This document shows, in pieces, positions 52,601-61,600 of a DNA stretch of 64,000 nucleotides. The DNA is from Oscheius tipulae (taxonomy: Eukaryota > Nematoda > Chromadorea > Rhabditida > Rhabditidae). The stretch's first letter is position 1; each line of letters begins with the position of its first letter. Location: NCBI GenBank assembly GCA_037178975.1, contig JASJZH010000005.1, positions 4,216,001 through 4,280,000 of the forward strand, given 5' to 3'. Under the pieces are notes generated by a model. The model had not been told where the DNA came from, searched no databases, and saw only the letters and a list, made by a program, of their open reading frames with translations. The translations under genes and the position numbers were made by a program.

Positions 52601-55600
52601 GCCTTCTTTGCTCCATCGTTGCTGGTCCCGATAGCTCTGATGACAGCCAGAATGTGATCGTTGTCCTTCTTTGCTTTACTCAACATTTTCAAAAGTAGAC
52701 ATCCAGCTGCTGATCCTCGAACAGTTCCATCGGAAGAGACATCAAACGGGCGGCATTGACCGGTCTTCGAAAGGACCATCCCACTCTGGTATTCGTAGAC
52801 AGACTGGCTCGGTAGGGCTAGAGATACTCCTCCAACAATCGCCAAATCGATCTGACCCAGTTTCAGGGCATTGCCTCCTTGTTGAATGGCTAGAAGGGAG
52901 GTTGAACAAGCCGAATAGATACCGACTGCAGGTCCATTCAGATCCAGAGAATGAGCAGTCAGCGTAGCCAAGAAGTCTTTCATATTGCTTCTGAACATCC
53001 GTTGCAGTGATCCTTGGGGTTCTTCTTCTCCATTCGAGTACTCACTCGGCTCAGCTCCTGCAAAGACTCCAATTCTAAGCGATTGTCTATTTTTGATGTA
53101 GCCAGAAGCTTCGAGAGCATTGTAGACGTGTTGAATGAAGACTCTCACTTGTGGATCGAGAGCTTCTGCCTCGTCTTTGGTCATTTTGAAGAACTTGTGG
53201 TCAAAGTATTCGATATTTGGAGCGAGTCCTACTGCAGCGACATATCCAGGCACCGCCTCTGATCGAGAGATGGATTCCTTTCCCTCCAAGAGATTTTTCC
53301 ATAATTGTTCAATGTTCTCGGCTCCTGAGAAGGAGCCGCTCATTCCGACGATAGCGATCGAGTCATCCTTCTGTATTTCCTCCACTGGCTTGATCTTCTC
53401 AATCGGTATAACAGCCTTCTGTTTCTCAATCAGCTGCTCGATCATCGTCGTAGTACAATTGTCGTAGAGCTCTGCCGATGATACCTTGACTTTGAAGACT
53501 TGATTGATTCGGATCCTTAGCTCTTCCAGCATCAGAGAGTCCATTCCCAGTTGCATCAGGGGTGTATTCGTTTCGTCAGAGAGGTCTTTCAGTCCCGAGA
53601 TTTCTTCGATCAGATCGCATACTTTCCTCGTTTCCTTTGGATTCAATTGGGCATTGACTCGACATACAATTGGTCTTTGTATAATCTTCTCTAGAAGCTT
53701 CCCCAAATGAGAAGTGGTCTTCAAGATCTTCTCAAAGTCACCATCGAACACCATCAGATTCTTCTCCTCCATTCGAACTGCCTGAACAGCATCTTTCGGA
53801 CTCAAAAAGTTCCATCCTCTGTTTTGTATCTGCTTCCGGATTCCATCAAGTTCCAAGCCTGTGAGCATTCCGACATTATCCCAAGGCCCATAGTGAATCA
53901 CGCGATATGGTTTTCCTGACATCTCGGCCATCGATACCATAAGCCCATTAGCGAAGGCGTAGTTGGCTTGACCCACAGAACCGAGTATAGCAGCAACTGA
54001 GGAAATTAGAATGCTCTTTGAGGAAACAATTTGCTCCGAAAGTGTCTTGTATCCATTTATTTTGATGTCTCCAACGGTTTGGAACTTCTTTTCACCCTGA
54101 TGTCTCATCAGAGCATTATCCACGGTTCCGGCAGCATGAATGACCAGATCAGCTGACTTGGGGAGTATTCCAATACAAGGAGAGAGTGACAAGTCGTGTC
54201 CAGTTGATCGGCTCAACACTGTAGTTTTCCTTGGTTTCAAGGACTGTGCAATCTCTTTGCCAATTCCTCCATTCCCTCCGGATATCACCAAGTGACCGTA
54301 TTGCTCTTTAGAGTCGGTAGGCTTCACCTTATTCAAACGCTCAACATATCTTTTTTCTCCTATCCAGTGGACGGTTTCGAAGATATCCAAAGCCTTCAGC
54401 TCATATTCCAACTGCCACTGCGTCTCGTATGAGACAAAGACGTAGGAGAGACACTTTTCCTGAGCCAGGCTTCGAATGAGCGCTGTCCATTCCACGAAAG
54501 AGCTCCCATTTGAGAGCACTGCAACCACAATGACGATGTCTTGACTCTCATCCAGTGAGGTCCACAGCTGGCAGATAGACACAGCTTCAGAATAGGAGCT
54601 GTCTTTCGGCTTGCAGAGGATTGTAGTTCCTTGAAGAGATGGAACCTCTCGTACACTTATAGTGCTGCAATCCACAACAATTCTCTTTGAATTCTTCTCT
54701 GGACACTCCTTCTCCTCCCGTTCAACTGTGAAATAGATATGCTCTTTTGTCTTGTCGCCAATCTCTTGTTTCTTCTCGCTAATGCACCAGAAAGATCTGT
54801 CGTTGAACTTGTAGCCAGGCAATCCGGCATTGGCGGGAGGAGTAGGAAGAGTGTCGACAGCCTTCCAATTGATGTTGATTCCAGCCAAGAATTCCTTGTT
54901 CAAGAGACTGTAGAATTGAAACGGAGACAGGACATTGTTGGGAGAGTAGACAGTTCCAGCCTCGTGAAGGGTTGCTTGTATACGGGTCTTTAAATCACCA
55001 TTGGCTTCAGCTACTCCTCTCCCATAGAGAAACTCGACCATATCTTCGGGCCCCAAATCATTGCCATTATCATTGTCCTCGACTATTCTTCTTTTGTAAT
55101 TGACCAGAATAGTATCCCGATATCTGTATTGAACCCTGCTCTGATAGATTGCAGCCAGAGAGGAGAGGGATTGGTCGCTGTGTTTCAAGAATTCGAGAGT
55201 TTCCTTCATCATTTCAGCCAATGAGCTTTGAGTCTTTGCAGACACTGGAAGTATGAAATATTTTCGAAGAACATATTCCTCTTCTCTTGGCTCGATCTGC
55301 TCCAAAGTGATAGAGACAAGGCTTCCACTGAAACCAAAGTTGTTGATTCGGATCCGATCAAGCTGCTTTTCTTCTCCGCACAGCCTTGTTGATAGTTCAG
55401 ATATTTTCGGATTCGGACAGGAGAGATGAAGCTGAGGTAGGCGATATCCATGTTGAAGTTGCAAAAGTACAGCCAGAAAAGAGGCCATTCCAGACGCGCC
55501 TTCAGCGTGTCCGAGATGGCTCTTGATACTGCTGACCGTTGTCTTTCCAATTCGAAGAACAGCTGATGCCTCTATGGGATCTCCTAAAGAGGTTCCGGTG

Positions 55601-58600
55601 GCATGAAGTTCTACTTCATCCGTTTGACCACCAGACTGCCTCATACAATCTTCTTGAGCATGTCCATTTGGAACCTGGATAGCAGCAGACTTCCCGTTGT
55701 GTCTCTTGTACCAATTGGATAGTTTGGCCAGTTGCGGAATCCCATTTAATGCGCAGTACTTCTTCGATGCCAGTAAAACCACTCCAATTCCTTCTGACCT
55801 TCGGTATCCATCAGCTGAGGCATCAAAGACTTTACTGTAGGAGCTGAGCATTCCACCATCCATCAGAACCTCGGTGACTTTGTCGTGTAGGATCAGATGA
55901 ACTCCAGCCACAATTGCCATCTCGACTGGTCCTTTTTCGATATCCTCTGCTGCCAGAGTCAGGGCTGTGAATGAGCTGGAGCAGGCTGTATCGACGACGA
56001 GTGAAGGACCTTCTAATTTGAGCCAGTGTGAGATTCGTCCCGAAATGCAACTTCCGTGTGTTCCAGCTGCCAAGTAGCCGGACAGTTTGGCCTCGCTATC
56101 GCCGTAGACCATTTGAACAAAGTCCATACCGCTCTGGCCCACATAGACTCCAGTTGATGATGGTAGAGTGGGGAAATTGGAATTTTCTAGTGCTCGATAG
56201 ACCATGACCATCAAGAGACGTTGCATTGGATCAATGAAAGCTGCCTCTTTTGGACTAACTCCGAAGAATTCTGGGTCCCATTGAGAAATGTCTTGGTCGA
56301 TGAGGGAGATATTGGTATAAGCATGAGGGATCCGCCGGGTATGGCTATGCGAACTGGTTCCAAGCAGGAGCTGTTGCCAAAGCGAGAGATTGTCTATACT
56401 AGCAAAGCAGAAGCTCCCTGCAGAGCCCACCACTATCACTTCGTTCGTAGACTTCCGTTGATTGTTCTCGCAGTCCTAAATGATTGTTAGTGGGTGAGTT
56501 GAGAGTGATCCTACTTGTTCTGAACGCTGATGTTGTGCTTGTTCAATAAAATTAACATTTGTCTGTTGAATCTGAGTAACCGTTTTCCATAGTTTCAAGT
56601 GTGACTCACTGTGCTGTATCCGTTCAGTAGTTTCTTTTCATTTACAACTTCATTCGTTGTCTTCCCAGAGTCAATTCCGTTCGGTATCTGAGCAGATTCG
56701 TTTGTGTATGATTAAATCAAACCTTTGTCCCAAGCTCTGACTTGAAGACCACGGCAGTAACATTCCTAGCCTCGAACACAAGTTTGTCGTCAATCAGAAC
56801 TGTTGAATTGAATTGGAAGAACTTGTCATTCTCGGCTGTCATCTCTGCTAGGAATTGAGCTTTCTTTCCTGCTTCCAGCTTGTGATTCCAGTCGATGTAG
56901 ACCTCGTTCAGAGAGACAGGAACATAGTACTCGTTCGGTCGGCGATGCTGCACAATGAGGCAGATCAGATGAAGAGCTCCGTCCATCATTGGCCACAAGA
57001 ATGCTCCGTCCTGAAAACGTCTCATTAGTAGTTCCAAAATCATCAACCTCAATAACTCCTCTCGCGACAGCCTTCTTTTCGTCCCTATTGACCTCCTTCA
57101 GAACTTGGAATCGAGGCCCGTAACGAAGTCCAGCCAATGCACTCAGATGATACCAATTCTCCACATCAACATTCAGATTACAGCAAAGGAAGTCTTCAGG
57201 ACGATTGATCTGCTTCCATTGATTGTTCCATTGTCTCAGTCCAGCCAGACAGATTGCTTTGTCGTTCACTTTGACATTCAGACGGTTATCATTTCCCTTT
57301 GAGACTACAGCGGTCCGATTCTGGTCTAGCTTCCAGGGAGAAGAGAAACGGACGTTGGTCAGAGTAAAGAAATCTGTAGTTGATCCTTGATTTATATTTT
57401 TGAGCAGATGGTATAGTTGAAGCATTCCTGGCACTAGGACCACGTTGTTTACCTCATGATCTTTGATGACAATCACTTCTTCGTTTGTCAGTTCAATCTT
57501 TTGGGTATTTGGTGTAGTTGAGAGGCAAACATCCTTCTCTTCTTCAGCGATGTAAATTTTCTCCAGAGCGATAGCTACGCCCATCTTCTGGAGTTCGATA
57601 GCTGTCTCAACAAGTTTCACACATTCATCCCCCTTGTCCTGAATGCTTTGAAGAATCTTGTGCTCCTTCGGGTTGATGATTCGTTTCAGGAATTGACAGA
57701 GAGTAGCTGAAGGACCGGCCTCCACCCACGTCCTGACTCCTTCCTTAACCAGTGTCTCCACGCAATTCACAAACTGAACACCGCTGACAGTATGATTGAC
57801 CAGGTACTCCTCATCGAACTCGGTCACCAGTCGTCCAGTCATATTGCTCACAATTGGAACGTTTGCCTTTTTGAAGTTGATTTGTTTAAGAACAGCTCGC
57901 AGTCCTTTCAGATCCTCTTCTGTTATGAGAGACGAGTGGAATGGGTACATTGTGTTGACGAAGGTGACTTGAAGTTGCTTCTCCTTAACAAAGGCCAGTG
58001 CTCGATCGAGAATCTCCTTCTTTCCAGCAATTACCAATTGTTTCGGACTGTTGATAGCAGCTACCGATACGTCAAACTTCTTGAGGACATCTTCTGCTGC
58101 TCGACTATCCACTGCCAACATTGCTCCTCGTCCATTAATTTTTTCCATAGCTTGTCCTCTGGCCACTACGAGTTTAACTCCTTCCTCCAACGTCATAATT
58201 CCTGCATGTACTCCAGCCACCAGCTCTCCAACACTGTGACCAAGATAAAAGCCCGGCTCGAGGCCAATCGTTTTCCAGAACTGTCCCAGAGCGTAGCAGA
58301 AACTGAACATGATGGGCTGCATGTGACTTGTCAGCAGTAATTCCTTATAGTTTTCTGTCTTGTTGAGGATATCTTTAAGGGCTACTGGTCCTTGCATATA
58401 CTGATCACATTTCTCCAAACAGCTGTGGAAGAGAGTCTTAAAAATGGGGAAGGATTCGGACAGCTGGGCTCCCATCAACGGATATTGTGCTCCTTGACCA
58501 CTGAACATCATTGCGATCTTTCCATTCGGACAGACAGCTTCTTCCAGATATGTTAGCTTGCTCAATTTGTCCATTAATTCCTCCTGGGTGGTTCCTTGAA

Positions 58601-61600
58601 CAAACTGCAGATATTTTCCAGTCCTTTGGATCGTTCCTTTCCCCCTAAGAGCAGCTTCTTTAGTCTTCTTGAAGTCGTCTGGACTGTCGTAGGGTAGAGT
58701 AACAGTTAGAACATCACAATACGATTGAGACTCCTTTGTCTGGTCGACAAGCGTATTGCCCTTCAAGGAGAGGATGTGCTCGGTCAGTTCGTCCAAGTTC
58801 GGGTACTCATAAAAGACTGCCACCGTCAGTTTAAGCTTATAGGTCACTCTGATATATTCCAAGAGGGCCGAGAGAGTATGGGACGTGAAGCCCATTTCCA
58901 TGAAGCTCTTGTTCGTCTTGACCTTGCTCTTCAGCAACTTCTGGGCCATAGACGTCAGTTCTTCCAGGACCTCTTCACTCAATTCTTCCTCCAAGGCTTC
59001 GTCAGCTTCAATTACTTCGAAATCGCCCAGTTCTGGTTCTGTCTTTGGTTCAGCAACTCCTTTCACGATCAGATCCCTCCGAATGTCCTTTCTCTTCTCC
59101 AATACAATATTCCAGTCGACTTTGGCAGCCATCATTCTCGCGGGTTTGTTCAGAATCGCGTATTTTAGATACTGAAGCCCTTCCTCGGTAGTGAAGCCGA
59201 CGAATCCGTGTTCAGTCAGAATCTTGTGGATGTTCCTGTTGGCAGCCATTCCCGTCTCCAGCCAATTTCCCCAGTGGATCGAGGTGCTCGGTAGACCACG
59301 CCTCGTCCGCTCGGCCATCTTGTAGTCCAGGTAAGCATTGGCAACCCCGTAGTTCAATTGCCCAACATTGCCGCAGGCGCTGGTCCAGCTGCTCGCTGAA
59401 AAAGATCAGTTTGTTCTGTTCTGATGAAAAATAAAGGGAAGCTAAAGGTGGATCCATTGTCGTGGATAAAATTAGAAAGGTGGAGGGACTGCAGGAGACG
59501 ACTCTGTCGAGATAGACCAAATTCACTATCTCTCTACTACTAAAGCGTAATGGTGTCCGTCCGTCCGTCCGTGCGTCATCACGAGAAAAAAAGATATTGC
59601 GTGTCAAGAATTAAGTTGACAAGTCTGCTATGGGGAAACCTGGGAGCTTAGGCTATTACAGTTGTTTTTCTTTTAAAAACTTTTCTACTGACGAAATCGA
59701 AAAACTTTGGAACAAGAACACTTGTTGCAAGGCGCTCAATTGTTCTAGCAATTTTGCAAAGTAAACAATACTTAGCGAGAACTAAAGTTTAGGCTCGGAA
59801 GGAGTCTGGGTATCAATTGACCTAGAATCTGATCAGCCGTCTACGACGGATTCGTTGTTCCTTAGTCTTGACTATACTCGACTCGAACCGGCTTCGAGTC
59901 GGCTCCAGGACTCTGCTCGTTTCGACTCGACACCCAATATAGACTTACTAGTGACAACTTTACGCATAGCCTAAGTTCCCAAGTTTCTCCTAAAGCTATC
60001 TTGTCAACTTAATTCATGACATGCCATGACTTGCCAGCTTTTTGCTCGTAGTGACGCACAGAAAGACGGATAGCATTTCGCATTAGTAGAGAAGAGATCA
60101 GTCTACCCTCTCTGACAGTCAATTGGAGCCCTTCTTCAGCAATTTGCAATTTGTCATACCTGTAACGAATATGTTGGGTCTCAACTTGAGCTCATCAAGT
60201 ACGTCGATCAGGACATCCAATCCATCAGCCTTCGGACCAAAAACTTTCCTAAATGATGAGGCATTCTGTCTCTCCATCTTTCCGTCCTAAATTTGCCATT
60301 TTTGCATGTTTCTCTCACACCAACTTGAAGAACTCCAGCACAATGGATGACTCCCTCGATGGTCTTCAGTTTCTTCAGTTCCTGTCTCATCTTGTTCTTA
60401 TCCGTGATGTCAGCACTGATGACCATGACGGTTGCCTTGGTCCTCATAAGTTTAATGTCTTTAGTCAGCTCATCGTCTGGTGTTCTTCTACTGATCAATG
60501 CCACTCCCTCGACTCCTTCCTCGACCAGGAACTTGGCTTTTGACAGACCGATTCCGGAAAGACCTCCACTGATCAGCCAGAATCCCGTCAACCTCCCAGT
60601 CAGGTCTGATTCACTGATGCACTTTCTCTGCAGCTGTTCTGTCCAGACATATTGGAGAACTTCAGGCTTCTCAGCTGCAGCTGTCTTCATGAAGGCTCGG
60701 GCTTGGTACTGAAGATTGGAGAAGATGGATAGCACATGGACAACGACAGACTTCTTGTGTTTGGATAACAACTTGCAGAAGTCGATAAGAGATAGGAAGA
60801 GCGCCTCGGAAGACAATTGACCGTCGAGCAATGCAATGGAAAGAACACTTCTTGCTGGAAAATCAGCTACGGTACTCTCATTGATCTCCAGTTCAGCTGT
60901 TCCTTTCAAGAGGCACAGCTTCCCCTTTTTTCCGACCATTCTGTAGTCAGCTTTGATACCAGAACTTGGTTCTTCGATAGGAATGAATGCATCGACTAAC
61001 ATGACCTCTTCTCGTCTCGGAGAAACTTCTCCAGAACAACCAATTCCACTATCGACCAGAATCCTTAGTTCCTCATTCTTCTCGTCTCCTCCCAATTTCT
61101 GGAGGAGACAGACAGACAGCTCCAAGACAGTAGGATGATCAAAGATGTCCGTCGTACTAATATCGATCTGAGGGAAGTACTTTTCGTTGAGACGATTCAC
61201 AAAGTCGACGAGAGAAAGAGAATCCATTCCCATCTCCATGAAGCCGATGTTGAAATCTACAGGTTCGTCGATGAGGACATCGGTCAAAGCCTGTTTGACC
61301 TTTCCTTTTACATCTTCCAGTTTCCCCTTCTCCAGCAACATTTCAGCTACTGGCTTGACAGTTTCTTCGTGTTTCTCATCAGAGATCTGTTTCTCACCGC
61401 GTAGCTTGGCCAGATGAACGGTCAGTTCGTCAATAGTCGGATGATCGAAAACGTCACTAGTCGAGATGTCTAGAAGTGGGAAGTACTTCTCATTCAGACG
61501 ATTGACAAAGTCTACAAGAGTCAAAGAGTCCATTCCCATTTCCATGAATCCTTGACTCTCGTCCGTCGGCTCTTCTGGCAGAACATCTTCCAACGCGTTC

